Assembly (NCBI GenBank): GCA_014190515.1
Contig: BJGN01000009.1
Span: 1 to 45,208, forward strand
Direction of reading: 5' to 3'
DNA length: 45,208 bases
From: Bacteroidota bacterium
GTDB lineage: Bacteria > Bacteroidota > Bacteroidia > Chitinophagales > Saprospiraceae
Below the pieces are notes generated by a model. That model saw nothing but the letters and a program-made list of their open reading frames with translations, made no database searches and was not told where the DNA came from. The position numbers and the translations under genes are program-made. Each line of letters starts with the position of its first letter. Positions within the stretch are counted from its first letter, which is position 1. Below are positions 29,201-38,675 of this stretch, in pieces.

Positions 29201-29803
29201 TAAAACCTGATTTACATCTTCCTGACTAACGCCGGAACCATCGATATTCTCCATGCCCCGGTGTCGCTGAATTTCTATATAAAAGTCATCCCCAAAGAGA
29301 TCAATCCACCATTTAAGCTTATCTTCCGCATCCTCCAGATTTCCCTTTAGAATAGCCTGAGGAATTTCAGCACCAATGCAACAACTCGTTGCAATCAATC
29401 CCTCATGATATTGCAGTAACAACTCCTTATCAATTCTGGGAAATTTTCCATATAAACCCTCAATAAAACCTAAGGAACAGAGTTTAGATAAATTTTCGTA
29501 TCCAACTTTGTTTTTAGCTAATAGCAATTGATGATAACGATCATCTTGTTCTCCTTTTGCCCTTGAAAAAGCTCGTCTGTGTCTATCCTTAACCAAATAA
29601 AATTCGCAGCCAATAATGGGCTTTATTTTTCTCTTTTTTGCCTCAGACACAAATTTAAAAGCGCCAAACATATTACCATGATCAGTAAGGGCAACGCCCA
29701 ACTGCCCGTCCTGCAGCGCTTTGTCCATCATATCAGAAATAGGAGATGCACCATCTAATAATGAATACTGAGAATGACAATGCAAATGCAAAAAATCAGA
29801 CAT
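26264..29803 (-). CDS. dnaE: DNA polymerase III alpha subunit
   Basis: 1179 residues, normal for DnaE1. An N-terminal PHP domain starts FLHLHCHSQYSLLDG, with H6, H8 and H10 and the later LTDHGNM, so its metal ligands look kept. The palm has VGPGRGSAAGS (about 367-377) and the catalytic triplet in PDIDIDFDDEGRQ, D409, D411 and D413. The fingers, (HhH)2 and a C-terminal OB fold (VLLAGLVSKVTHKVSKNGNGW) follow. It replicates the chromosome with the beta clamp. On the minus strand it begins only 17 bases after the stop of the cytochrome gene, with no space for a large separate promoter. Confidence 0.97.
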   Translation of the reverse strand: MSDFLHLHCHSQYSLLDGASPISDMMDKALQDGQLGVALTDHGNMFGAFKFVSEAKKRKIKPIIGCEFYLVKDRHRRAFSRAKGEQDDRYHQLLLAKNKVGYENLSKLCSLGFIEGLYGKFPRIDKELLLQYHEGLIATSCCIGAEIPQAILKGNLEDAEDKLKWWIDLFGDDFYIEIQRHRGMENIDGSGVSQEDVNQVLLTFAKKYNLKVIATNDSHYINEEDYLPHDILLCINTNSFISDADRFQFPSSDFYFKTKAEMQTLFKDVPFSLENTMEVFEKVDTLDLARDVLLPAFPMPPEFTDQDSYLRHLTYEGAKKRYPELSAALCERIDFELKVIQNSGYPGYFLIVQDFTSAARKMNVAVGPGRGSAAGSVVAYCTGITNIDPIKYDLLFERFLNPERVSLPDIDIDFDDEGRQKVLDYVIDKYGKNKVAQIVTYGTMAAKLSLRDVGRVMQIPLPEVDKVTKTFPNALNATLSKVLEEKDINAKLKGDLRNEEVEKAYQFRDLSKGDDEIGKMIRTAKRLEGSVRNTGIHACGVVITPDEITKYVPVKVDKDSGMLVTQFDNSVAESAGLLKMDFLGLKTLTIIKNAVKMVNLNHGIDLDMDSIPLTDEKTFKLFQNGETVGIFQYESPGMQKYLKELVPTTFEDLIAMNALYRPGPISYIPNFVSRKHGREKITYDLPIMEEILKDTYGITVYQEQVMLLSQKLASFTKGEADVLRKAMGKKQKSVLDAMLPKFLSGGKENGHPELVLLKIWGDWEAFASYAFNKSHSTCYAFVAFQTAYLKAHFPAEFMAAVLTNNKGNISDVTFFLQECRRMGQPVLGPNINESGADFTANKNGAVRFGLVALKGVGEGPVEEILTARSKEGPFTDFFDFMRRMTSQSVGKRVVESLVLSGAFDDCNEAFRSQYFAPSDKYESLIEHATRYGQAIRQGAAGGGLSLFSDTEEIMIPEPVFPPVSDWNLLEKLRREEEVTGFFISGHPLDDYHYEIKQFTTCSLDSLANHQQRPFVLLAGLVSKVTHKVSKNGNGWGVFEVSDFTGMFEFRLFGTEYQQFKFLLDEGMTVFLKGKFQAGWRDQGMEFKLLEVTLLEDIASKLTKNVTLRLPLEGINTSLINDLELLIKNEKGAHTIKIDVIDRSTKSKVSFSMKDKKIHANTQLIRKLEKMGIECILNIT

Positions 29804-29820
29804 TAGACTATATTTTAATT

Positions 29821-31986
29821 TTACTTACTAAAGAAAACCTCATCAATAAATACCCAACCTCTGTCTCCCTTACCTGGGTGGAATACTGGTAATTTATCCA
29901 CATTTTTGACAATCACTTTGAAATATCTGGTTGGTTTTTTCACCTCCAATATAACGGCACTTGTCCCAACTTCGTTTAATTTTTCCTTCACTAAAATGGG
30001 GAGAACCTCCTTTTTAATTAACTTCATACTCTTTTCACTATCCCCACCCCACAGTTCAACATACTGAGGAGCAAGAATATAGCTTTGAACATTTATTCCA
30101 TAATGAACAGAAACAAAACGGATAGCAGCGGCATCTCCAGGCTTAAATCTGAATAATGTCTCCATTTGGTTATTCTTATAACCCAGCCAATTTCCTGCCC
30201 TGAATTGATCTATTTTACCCAGACTATTATCTGTCAGACTCTGAACTCCAGCCCCTAAATACTCAGGTTCAGGGCTGGTCAACCATCGGGTACTATCAGG
30301 TTTTAATCCTGCTTTAAAGAAGGAAAAAGTATAGGTAGGGCTTGAAATCCAGCCAGGTTTAAAGATTTTGACTGAAAGAGTAACTGGTTTGGAAAAAACA
30401 AGAGGATGCGAATATATTGGACTAGATAAAGAATCGGGTTCGCTGCCGTCATCGGTATACCGAATAATGGCACCTGGTATCGATTTTTTAAACCTAATAC
30501 TATCATTTTCCTGTAAAACCAATGATTTATTTTCGAGTATCGGGCCATTCAGAGGTAAAATATCCGTTGAACTTGGTGAAAATCCAAAATACCATTTAAT
30601 GTTTTTATACTTCTTTACAATGTCCTGATATTCTGATTCTGTAATATTGGTATGCCAAAGATAAACTTCCTCCAAAGATTTCATTTTAGCTAAAACAGGA
30701 ACAGATTTTATTGAAATCTCGGTTCCAGACAAACTTAATACCCGTATTTTATTTAATTTTTTTAAGCTGGGAATTCCCTTATCTGAAATATCAGTTTGAT
30801 TTAAAAAAAGCTTTTCAAGATTTGGAAACAGCGTTATCATGCTAAGATCCTCATCCTTTAGGGGCATTTTACTTAAATTAATTTGAATTATCTGTTCTTT
30901 TGCAGCACTCAATTTTTTTAGCTTACTCAGGTCGAATGATTTCCTTATAAAAAAATCTACCTTTAAAGCTGGAGACTCATTGGCTATTTGCTTAACCACG
31001 GTAAAAGCGTCATTCAAGGAAGCCAATTTTTTTCCTGAAAGATAAGGGAATGTATATTTCTTTTCTTTTGAATTTGATTGCAAGAGTAATTGTTTGTCAA
31101 CAAAAAGGGGATGACTTTGCTGTATTGAGGCTAATATCTCTGTGGTATTTCCTCCCGCATTTATCCAGTTTTTTAGTATAACTATTTCCTGAGGCTCCAG
31201 TGGTTCCTTTCCCCTTGGAGGCATGTGTTCCTTGTCTGTAATTGGTAAATCAATACGCTGGGCCATTTCTGTCAGCATTTCATTGAAATTTGCATGTTTT
31301 ACGACCCAAACATCAGACGTAGTATTAGGATTAGATGCAAGGATTAAGTCCCCTTTTGCCTTATCTTTTTTATGACATGACACACATTTTTTCTCTAATA
31401 TAGGTCTGACCGCCAGCTGGAAATAAGCTGTAGAATCGGTAATTACAGCCTGGACATCTTCATCAACCTTTGATTTGTCTGGGAAATTCAGATAATCAGC
31501 ACCGTGGGTTAACGAACCTCCAGCATGGCCGGCAAAAGACATCAATGCTAATCCAAAGAATTGTAAATACGTCCAAAAGGGTTTAACTTTTTCAAGATTT
31601 GTAAATGCCCACCAGGAAAACCAGGTAAAGAAAGATAAAGCGACCCCACTCCACAAATGATTTCTGAGCATTACGGCATCATAATCCTGGCCTTTTGAAA
31701 GAAATAAGCCCAATAATGCGGTAAAAACACTGGAAACTGCTGAAAGAGATAGAGTTAATTCGTAAATCTCATAAAATGAACTTCCTGAAAATTTCTTTTT
31801 AAATAACCATAAAATAATAGAAAAACTAGCTATACCTAAAGGCAAATGCAGTAAAAGCGGATGAAAATGACCCGTCCAGGAAAGGAAGGTCGGTAAAACG
31901 ATCTTGTCCGCTGAAATAGCCAGAAAAAAGAGGAGAAAATTAGCTCCAATGAGGATATTACTAATCCAGGATTTATATCCCTGCAT
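29821..31986 (-). CDS. Membrane cytochrome with DUF2231, PSCyt1 heme, LRR-like and chitobiase-type domains
   Basis: 721 residues. About five membrane helices (residues 8-160, DUF2231-like, with LHLPLGIASFSIILW and FAGHAGGSLTHGADYL) precede a single heme-c site, CVSCH at 201-205, with a possible Met ligand in HMPPRGKEP. Next come leucine-rich-repeat-like turns (about 370-470, LPNLEKLFLNQTDISDKGIP) and a chitobiase C-terminal-like beta domain (IRYTDDGSEPDSLSSPIY, about 515-575). The end resembles a galactose-binding sandwich. Such proteins accompany DUF1501 and PSCyt1/DUF1553 proteins in Planctomycetes and Bacteroidota; their reaction is not known. It is the third gene of that set. Confidence 0.85.
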   Translation of the reverse strand: MQGYKSWISNILIGANFLLFFLAISADKIVLPTFLSWTGHFHPLLLHLPLGIASFSIILWLFKKKFSGSSFYEIYELTLSLSAVSSVFTALLGLFLSKGQDYDAVMLRNHLWSGVALSFFTWFSWWAFTNLEKVKPFWTYLQFFGLALMSFAGHAGGSLTHGADYLNFPDKSKVDEDVQAVITDSTAYFQLAVRPILEKKCVSCHKKDKAKGDLILASNPNTTSDVWVVKHANFNEMLTEMAQRIDLPITDKEHMPPRGKEPLEPQEIVILKNWINAGGNTTEILASIQQSHPLFVDKQLLLQSNSKEKKYTFPYLSGKKLASLNDAFTVVKQIANESPALKVDFFIRKSFDLSKLKKLSAAKEQIIQINLSKMPLKDEDLSMITLFPNLEKLFLNQTDISDKGIPSLKKLNKIRVLSLSGTEISIKSVPVLAKMKSLEEVYLWHTNITESEYQDIVKKYKNIKWYFGFSPSSTDILPLNGPILENKSLVLQENDSIRFKKSIPGAIIRYTDDGSEPDSLSSPIYSHPLVFSKPVTLSVKIFKPGWISSPTYTFSFFKAGLKPDSTRWLTSPEPEYLGAGVQSLTDNSLGKIDQFRAGNWLGYKNNQMETLFRFKPGDAAAIRFVSVHYGINVQSYILAPQYVELWGGDSEKSMKLIKKEVLPILVKEKLNEVGTSAVILEVKKPTRYFKVIVKNVDKLPVFHPGKGDRGWVFIDEVFFSK

Positions 31987-32007
31987 ATAATTAAATATAA
32001 AAGTTTA

Positions 32008-33462
32008 TCAGGCAATAATACCAGGAATCACTTTCCCGGCAACGTCAGTTAATCGAAATCTTCGTCCTAAATGTTTGTAAATCAATTTTTCATGATCCAA
32101 TCCCAGAAGATGCAGTACCGTTGCGTGAAAATCATGAACGTGGACTGGATCTTTAACGATATTGTAGCCAAATTCATCCGTTTCACCATAAGAAATACCC
32201 GGTTTAACGCCTCCACCTGCCATCCAAATGGAAAAACAACGTGGATGATGATCTCTACCATAATTATCTTCAGAAAAATTCCCCTGACAAAAATTGGTTC
32301 TGCCAAATTCTCCACCCCAAATGACTAAGGTTTCATCCAATAAACCGCGTTGTTTTAAATCTTGCACCAACGCTGCGGAAGCTCTGTCAACATCCATTGC
32401 TTGCCCTGCCATTTCATTATATAAATTTCCGTGTTGATCCCAACCTTGGTGATATAATTGCACGAATCGAACACCAGATTCTGATAATCTGCGGGCAAGA
32501 AGGCAATTTGCGGCATAAGTCCCCGGAACCATAGACTCTGCACCATACATATTAACAATATAGTCTGGTTCTTTTGATAAATCCATCATTTCAGGAACGG
32601 CTGTTTGCATACGGTAAGCCATTTCATACTGTTGAACGCGAGATTGAATTTCAGGATCGCCAAATTCTTTATAATTTTCGTCATTCAGCATAGCCAGCTT
32701 ATCCAGCATTTTTCTTCTGGTCACAGCATCTACACCCTCTGGATTTTCCAGGTATAAAATAGGTTCGTCACTATTACTAAATTGAACCCCCTGATGCACA
32801 CTATCGAGAAAACCATTCGTCCATAATTTTGAATAGACCCCTTGACCATTACCTTTTCCCCTGGATAGTAATACTGAATAGGCAGGCAGATTAGAATTTT
32901 CGTTTCCCAGACCATAACTTAACCAGGCACCCATACTAGGTCTATTACCTTGCTGAGCCCCTGACTGGAAAAAAGTTAATGCAGGATCATGATTTATAGC
33001 TTCGGTATGTAATGTTTTTATAACGCAGATATCATCGGCAATTTTTGCAATATTGGGAAAGATTTCAGAAATCCAGGTACCATTTTGACCGTACTGATTA
33101 AAGGCAAATTTGGAACCCACCAGCGGAAATTTATCCTGCCCGGAGGTCATACCTGTCAATCGCTGTGCACCCCTTATTGAAGCAGGCAGCTCCTGACCAA
33201 CCATTTTATTTAACAAAGGTTTGTAATCGAAGGATTCCAATTGAGAAGGTGCCCCATTCTGAAACAGATAGATAACCCTTTTCGCTTTGGGAGCAAAATG
33301 AGGAATCCCAGCCATAATAGATTCTTCCAGTGACTTTTTTGGGGAAAATAAATCTTTTGTTAACAAGGTACCTAACGCTGCACTACCAAGGCCAACACTT
33401 AATTTACCTAAAAAGTGTCTGCGCGTAACATGCTGTTGATTTTCGAAAAATGGATTTGACAT
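32008..33462 (-). CDS. DUF1501 family secreted protein with twin-arginine signal
   Basis: 484 residues. The Tat signal is TRRHFLGKLSVGLGSAALGTLL (RRxFLxK, followed by a hydrophobic stretch), implying folding and perhaps metal loading in the cytosol before export. Family features include VIYLFQNGAPSQLESFDYKP, HDPALTFFQSGAQQGNRPSMGAWLSYGLG, VRFVQLYHQGWDQHGN and LVIWGGEFGRT, followed by DNYGRDHHPRCFSIWMAGGG. The DUF1501 family is related to the alkaline phosphatase/sulfatase superfamily, but no substrate is established. It begins 4 bases after the DUF1553 stop and ends 21 bases before the cytochrome gene, in one operon. Confidence 0.9.
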   Translation of the reverse strand: MSNPFFENQQHVTRRHFLGKLSVGLGSAALGTLLTKDLFSPKKSLEESIMAGIPHFAPKAKRVIYLFQNGAPSQLESFDYKPLLNKMVGQELPASIRGAQRLTGMTSGQDKFPLVGSKFAFNQYGQNGTWISEIFPNIAKIADDICVIKTLHTEAINHDPALTFFQSGAQQGNRPSMGAWLSYGLGNENSNLPAYSVLLSRGKGNGQGVYSKLWTNGFLDSVHQGVQFSNSDEPILYLENPEGVDAVTRRKMLDKLAMLNDENYKEFGDPEIQSRVQQYEMAYRMQTAVPEMMDLSKEPDYIVNMYGAESMVPGTYAANCLLARRLSESGVRFVQLYHQGWDQHGNLYNEMAGQAMDVDRASAALVQDLKQRGLLDETLVIWGGEFGRTNFCQGNFSEDNYGRDHHPRCFSIWMAGGGVKPGISYGETDEFGYNIVKDPVHVHDFHATVLHLLGLDHEKLIYKHLGRRFRLTDVAGKVIPGIIA

Positions 33463-33466
33463 TACA

Positions 33467-35791
33467 TCAGGTTTTTGAAATAGATTCTTCCAAATTATAA
33501 ATGGTTAAAATAGTAAGAGCTAAAGCAGCCACTTCATTTTTATCCTTTAATTTCTCGTGCGGATACTCCCCTTGATTTAAAACCTTTTCCGCTTGCCCCG
33601 CTTTGGATATAAAATATTGATATTGCTCTTTATAAAAATCTGCCAGAGCGCTTACTTCATTTGATTTTGCTTTTCTACACACAATTCTTCTGAATGCCAC
33701 GCCGATGAGTTCATCCACACTCCCCTTCTTTTCAACGATTAATTTTTCAGCAAATACTCTGGCTGCCTCGTTAATCATAGGGTCATTCAATAAAATAAGC
33801 GCTTGTAGTGGGGTATTTGTTCTTGATCTGCTAATTTCACATTGGTCGCGAGGGGGACCATCAAAAGTCAACATAGATGGAGGAGGTGCAGTTCGTTTTA
33901 TAAAATTATAAATCCCCCGGCGATACAGTGATTTACCATGATCTTGTATATAAGTAGCTAATTGTCCTCTTCCTGAGGTCGTTGACTCCCAAATGCCGTC
34001 TGGTTGATATGATTTTACCGAAGGTCCTCCAATTTCAGGAATAAGAAGACCAGAAGATGCCAAAATTAAATCTTTAATAAGTTCCGCAGGGAGTCTTAAT
34101 CTGGGGGCCCTTGAAAGCCAAATATTTTCAGGATCTTTCTTTATTTTTTCCTGACTCACATTAGCAGCCTGTTGATAAGTGGCAGAGCTTACAATCTGTC
34201 TCACCAACCTTTTAATGTCCCAATTATGCTCTTTAAAATCAACCGCTAACCAATCAAGTAAGGCAAGATGGGACGGTAAATCGCCTTGTAATCCAAAATC
34301 TCCAGAAGTTTTCACCAAACCCCTTCCAAAAAAGTTTTCCCATACTCTATTCACAAAAACTCTGGCCACCAAAGGATTATTATCATCAAACATCCAATCA
34401 GATAACCCTTTCCTGTTTGGACTAAACTTCACAGTATCATAAGGTAAAACCGCCTCGGGGAGTCCAAAACCTACTGTTCTGTCAGGTTGGTCATATTGTC
34501 CTCTTCTCAAAATATGGGTCGGCCTTCTTTGTTCTAAATCTTTCATGACCATAACAGAGACAATGGTATCCTGAAGATTTATAAATTTAAGGAGTTCGTT
34601 AACCTCTTTTTTCGATATTTTGATTAGCGGGGGATCAGCTAATGAACCCAGCGAAATATCTCCAACAAGTCCCTTTTCATCGACCTGATTAAAAAAAGCA
34701 AACGTTTTAAAGTATTCTTCCTGAGAAATAGGGTCGTATTTATGGTCATGGCACTTGGCACATTCCATGGTTAATCCCAGAAAAGATTTTGAGAAGGTAT
34801 TGGTTCTATCTGTAACATACTCCGTTCTATACTCCTCCTGAATGACGCCCCCTTCCTGCGTAATTTTATGATTTCTATTAAAACCAGTGGCTAAAATAGC
34901 TTCTTTATTATTGGGCGCTATAAAATCACCTGCAATTTGCCAGGAGACAAATTTTTTATAGGAATAATTCTTATTGAAGGCATGAATGACCCAATCGCGC
35001 CAAGGCCACATCGTCCTTAAACCGTCATCCTGATATCCGTGACTATCTGCATACCTAGCCAAATCCATCCAGGAAATAGCCATTTTTTCACCATAATGTG
35101 GAGAAGCTAAAAGCTTGTTTATTTCCTTTTTATAATTTTCAGTGGAAGGATTTTTTAAAAAACCTTCCTGATCCTTAATATTGGGTACCAAACCTGTTAA
35201 ATCCAAGCTAATACGCTTTAGTAAACGTTCAGGATCCGCTTGATCTGAAGGAGATAAACCCCTTTTTTCCATTTCAGCCAAAACGAAATAATCAATTTCG
35301 TTTTTAGGCCATTTCTTTTTCTTTACCTTAGGAATTTCAGCTTTTTTCGGAGGCAGAAATGCCCAATGTGGTTTGTAAACAGCCCCTTGGTCAATCCATT
35401 TACCTAATATATCAATTTCATCAGCTGATAATGCTAAATTAGCCTTCGGAGGAGGCATCATTAAATCTGGATCCTCACTGATAATTCTTAACCATACGCC
35501 AGATTTATCCCTATCCTTAGGTTTAATTCCATGCATCGACGGATTTTCCTTCAATGAAGCATAGGCGCTATCCGCTATATCAAGTCTTAGCCCCCCCTGC
35601 CTTGCCTTTGCATCCGGGCCATGACAGGCGAAACATTTATCTGAAAGAATAGGCCTTACATGTAAATTATAATCAACTAACTCCGTGCTGTCGGAAGCAT
35701 TACCACTGGTAAAGTTATATAAAACAGTACCAATAACACATACTAATCCAACGCTTCCAATGAGTACCAATTTGTTCTTTAGCATCTTCAT
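33467..35791 (-). CDS. PSCyt1/DUF1549/DUF1553 exported cytochrome c protein
   Basis: 774 residues from ATG 35791, where an N-terminal helix (KLVLIGSVGLVCVIGTVLYNF) acts as signal or anchor. The frame extends to TTG 35824 without support; ATG 35785 is another choice. A heme-c site CFACH (53-57) in PILSDKCFACHGPDAKARQGG is the PSCyt1 domain. DUF1549 (KRISLDLTGLVPN, SWMDLARYADSHGYQDD) contains a second heme site CAKCH (344-348, ECAKCHDHKYDPISQEEYF), and DUF1553 (NPLVARVFVNRVWENFFGRGLVKT) ends it. Members are probably periplasmic redox proteins, abundant in Planctomycetes; what they oxidise is not established. It is the first gene of the set. Confidence 0.9.
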   Translation of the reverse strand: MKMLKNKLVLIGSVGLVCVIGTVLYNFTSGNASDSTELVDYNLHVRPILSDKCFACHGPDAKARQGGLRLDIADSAYASLKENPSMHGIKPKDRDKSGVWLRIISEDPDLMMPPPKANLALSADEIDILGKWIDQGAVYKPHWAFLPPKKAEIPKVKKKKWPKNEIDYFVLAEMEKRGLSPSDQADPERLLKRISLDLTGLVPNIKDQEGFLKNPSTENYKKEINKLLASPHYGEKMAISWMDLARYADSHGYQDDGLRTMWPWRDWVIHAFNKNYSYKKFVSWQIAGDFIAPNNKEAILATGFNRNHKITQEGGVIQEEYRTEYVTDRTNTFSKSFLGLTMECAKCHDHKYDPISQEEYFKTFAFFNQVDEKGLVGDISLGSLADPPLIKISKKEVNELLKFINLQDTIVSVMVMKDLEQRRPTHILRRGQYDQPDRTVGFGLPEAVLPYDTVKFSPNRKGLSDWMFDDNNPLVARVFVNRVWENFFGRGLVKTSGDFGLQGDLPSHLALLDWLAVDFKEHNWDIKRLVRQIVSSATYQQAANVSQEKIKKDPENIWLSRAPRLRLPAELIKDLILASSGLLIPEIGGPSVKSYQPDGIWESTTSGRGQLATYIQDHGKSLYRRGIYNFIKRTAPPPSMLTFDGPPRDQCEISRSRTNTPLQALILLNDPMINEAARVFAEKLIVEKKGSVDELIGVAFRRIVCRKAKSNEVSALADFYKEQYQYFISKAGQAEKVLNQGEYPHEKLKDKNEVAALALTILTIYNLEESISKT

Positions 35792-35911
35792 ATTTATTCT
35801 ACTGTAATATGCGTAAAATTTCAATAATTAAAAAATTCAATTCCTTTTTAAAGAAAAAATTATTATACTTGCATATTATTCATAATACATAAATTATTAA
35901 TAAACAATTAT

Positions 35912-38635
35912 ATGAATGATTTGTACTTGAAAATTATATATTTAGCTAATAATTTTCAGTCCTATAGTACTTTTTCATCTGCACTCTTGTGGACGATACT
36001 TTCATTTGTAGTTTACAACTTTTTATCACAATTAAGACCCAGACATTTTACAAAAAGTAAGCGATTCATACCTATTATTTTAGCATTAATTTTATATTTC
36101 TCTTTACTTTACAGCATTATCCAATGGATTAAATTTACCTTATATATACAAACAAAACCTATTGATCTTAACAATATTTTTAAACTGAATTGGTTGGGTT
36201 TTCTTGTTATTTCGTTACACATTGGCATCATATCGTTAGGCTGGAAAATAGGATTAGGTGCGTTTGAAAAAATACTTAGATTTATACCTCGACAGAATGT
36301 CAGGGTGTTACTTTATTTTATTATTTCAACAGGCATTACAATTCCCTTTTATTTTTCTTCATTAAAAATTTCTTTACCCATTCTTTTTCTTTTTTCATTT
36401 TCCTTGCATCTACTTTATGACCTATATATTGAGGGTAAATATTCCCAGGTGACCTGGACATTAACCTGGATTCTTTTCTTCACTGCTTTTCATACCCAAC
36501 TCCTTTATAAGTTTACACTGGAAAGAGAGTGGGCTGAAATGAAAAAAATTTCAGAAAAATTAAGTACCCCTTCAGATAAAATATTAGAGAGGGAATTAAA
36601 TAAAATAGCTCAATCAAATACTAAAAAAAATCAACTAAAAGAATTATTCATTTCCTGGGAAAAAGGATTAATATCAAATACTGAACGCCTGACAACATTA
36701 GAAGCGATTTTAGATTTTTCACCATATTTATTGAGCTATTATCACCTTAATTATTCCTCTGAAGTGCACCTAAATCACTCCTTAAAGTTAGACCATAATA
36801 GGTGGTTAACACTTACCTTAAAATCAAATGAATCTAACAGGCTCAATCATTTAAATGCCGGGAATTTTAAAGAAATCGACCATTTATCAGATTATTCAGT
36901 TTCCATTTACCAGAAAAACCAACTACTTTTTCAGCAAGGAAAACCCCATTCAATTGCGCATGAAAAGATAAATAATCACTCCTCAAATAGCATTAATAAA
37001 GAACTGACTTCGAAAGAAATTAGTTATCGCCTTCATAAAAATGGTAAAACAATTATTCTAAGTAAAAACCTAGGTGGTTATGCCAAGCCCCTTGCATTTT
37101 TTTCTCTGACTGCCTGTCTGAGCCTTATTTTCTATTTTATATATTGCCAAATCCTTCATTATAAAAAGTCTGGAGGGCGTATTTCCAAACCAGTTAAGAT
37201 TGATTCATTAGGTTTAAACATACAAAAAACGTTATTTTATATCACATTTACTTCCCTTTGCATCCTCAGTTTAGCTTCTGTTTTTTACTTTGACAAATCA
37301 AAAAAACGAGAAAATGAAAGGGAATATAGCTATTTAGCGAAAGAGATCATTTCAACCCTTCAAAGAAGGTATCACGGTTCAAATCTCCCGTTAGCATCGA
37401 TAGCAAAACAACATGGATATGATTTTATCCTGACAGACGAAAAAGGAAAAAAATTTACATCCTTTCCTTTTCATCCGCCAGGAGGATTTAAACATAATTT
37501 TCAAAAAAAAACTAATTTTTCATATAAAAAAGAAAAAATATTTTGGAAAGGAAAAGAGTTGTTGCGTGTTTGGTACCCTGTTAAAAACTTAGGAGGTAAA
37601 GAGAGTAAATCCATGATTGGCATATATTTTCCTGTCGGTGATAACAATCAAAATATTGAGGCTGTTGACTTTATGGGTGCACTTTTCAGTGGTTATCTCT
37701 TTCTTTTATTAAGTATATCGGCAATAACTATTTACTACAGTAATTCCCTTACCCATCCGTTAGATCAATTAGGCAGACACCTGGAAAATCTAAAAATGGG
37801 TGAGAGTGATAAAATAGACTGGCATAAAAACGACGAAGTTGGTCAATTAGTTAACGCCTATAACGCTGCCATTGACGAACTACAACTTAGTTATGAAAAA
37901 CTGCGAAAAACAGAAAGAGAAGTTGCATGGCGGGAAATGGCGAAACAAGTAGCTCACGAGATCAAGAATCCTCTGACACCCATGAAACTAAGCTTACAAT
38001 ACCTTCAACGCGCAGGAAAACTTCAACCCGACCTGATTCATACTCTTTTGCCAAAATTGACAATGACCATTATGGAGCAAATCAACACCTTAGATGAAAT
38101 TGCTACCTCATTTTCTCAATTTGCATCTATGCCAAATTCTCAAAATATTACATTCAATTTAGTCGATCTGTTACAGCAATCTTTAGAGATGCACAAACAC
38201 CACTTTGACAATAATAATGATTCCTTTTATTGCAATATTGAAGCAGACAGTTATCCCATTTTTGCAGATAAAAATCAAATGCAACGGGTTATCAATAATC
38301 TTCTGATGAATGCTGTTCAGGCTATACCTACTGAAAAAAATGGAAAAATTAGCATCAGATTATTCCAAAAGAAGAATGATCTGGTTCGACTTGAAATAGA
38401 AGATAATGGAGAAGGGGTAAATATAGAAACACAGCAAAAAATATTTTCCCCCTATTTTACCACCAAATCGTCAGGTACCGGACTGGGATTAGCCATGTGC
38501 AAGGATATTATTGAAAATGCAGGTGGTAACATTGGATTTTCCTCATCGCCAAGTATGGGTTCTTGTTTTTGGATAGAGATGCCTCTAAAATATTCCATGC
38601 CTTTTTGTGATGCTAAAATGGCCCTTGCCACTTAA
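35912..38635 (+). CDS. Large orphan NtrY-like sensor histidine kinase
   Basis: 907 residues. Several helices lie in the first 200 residues, then a mainly extracytoplasmic region, two more helices (about 390-460), a second sensor loop, and a final helix (GALFSGYLFLLLSISAITIYY) leading to HAMP (SLTHPLDQLGRHLENLKMG, about 610-660). The phospho-acceptor is H682 in AKQVAHEIKNPLTPMKLSLQYL. ATP-binding boxes are NNLLMNAVQA, EDNGEGVN (about 830) and GTGLGLAMCKD (about 856). No response regulator lies beside it. The HEIKNPLTPMKLS form is NtrY-like. It is divergent from the cytochrome cluster (120 bases) and upstream of the carotenoid genes. Its signal is unknown. Confidence 0.9.
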   Translation: MNDLYLKIIYLANNFQSYSTFSSALLWTILSFVVYNFLSQLRPRHFTKSKRFIPIILALILYFSLLYSIIQWIKFTLYIQTKPIDLNNIFKLNWLGFLVISLHIGIISLGWKIGLGAFEKILRFIPRQNVRVLLYFIISTGITIPFYFSSLKISLPILFLFSFSLHLLYDLYIEGKYSQVTWTLTWILFFTAFHTQLLYKFTLEREWAEMKKISEKLSTPSDKILERELNKIAQSNTKKNQLKELFISWEKGLISNTERLTTLEAILDFSPYLLSYYHLNYSSEVHLNHSLKLDHNRWLTLTLKSNESNRLNHLNAGNFKEIDHLSDYSVSIYQKNQLLFQQGKPHSIAHEKINNHSSNSINKELTSKEISYRLHKNGKTIILSKNLGGYAKPLAFFSLTACLSLIFYFIYCQILHYKKSGGRISKPVKIDSLGLNIQKTLFYITFTSLCILSLASVFYFDKSKKRENEREYSYLAKEIISTLQRRYHGSNLPLASIAKQHGYDFILTDEKGKKFTSFPFHPPGGFKHNFQKKTNFSYKKEKIFWKGKELLRVWYPVKNLGGKESKSMIGIYFPVGDNNQNIEAVDFMGALFSGYLFLLLSISAITIYYSNSLTHPLDQLGRHLENLKMGESDKIDWHKNDEVGQLVNAYNAAIDELQLSYEKLRKTEREVAWREMAKQVAHEIKNPLTPMKLSLQYLQRAGKLQPDLIHTLLPKLTMTIMEQINTLDEIATSFSQFASMPNSQNITFNLVDLLQQSLEMHKHHFDNNNDSFYCNIEADSYPIFADKNQMQRVINNLLMNAVQAIPTEKNGKISIRLFQKKNDLVRLEIEDNGEGVNIETQQKIFSPYFTTKSSGTGLGLAMCKDIIENAGGNIGFSSSPSMGSCFWIEMPLKYSMPFCDAKMALAT

Positions 38636-38675
38636 TATGCATTTTTAAATGAACAGATAATCTAAAATATTGTTT

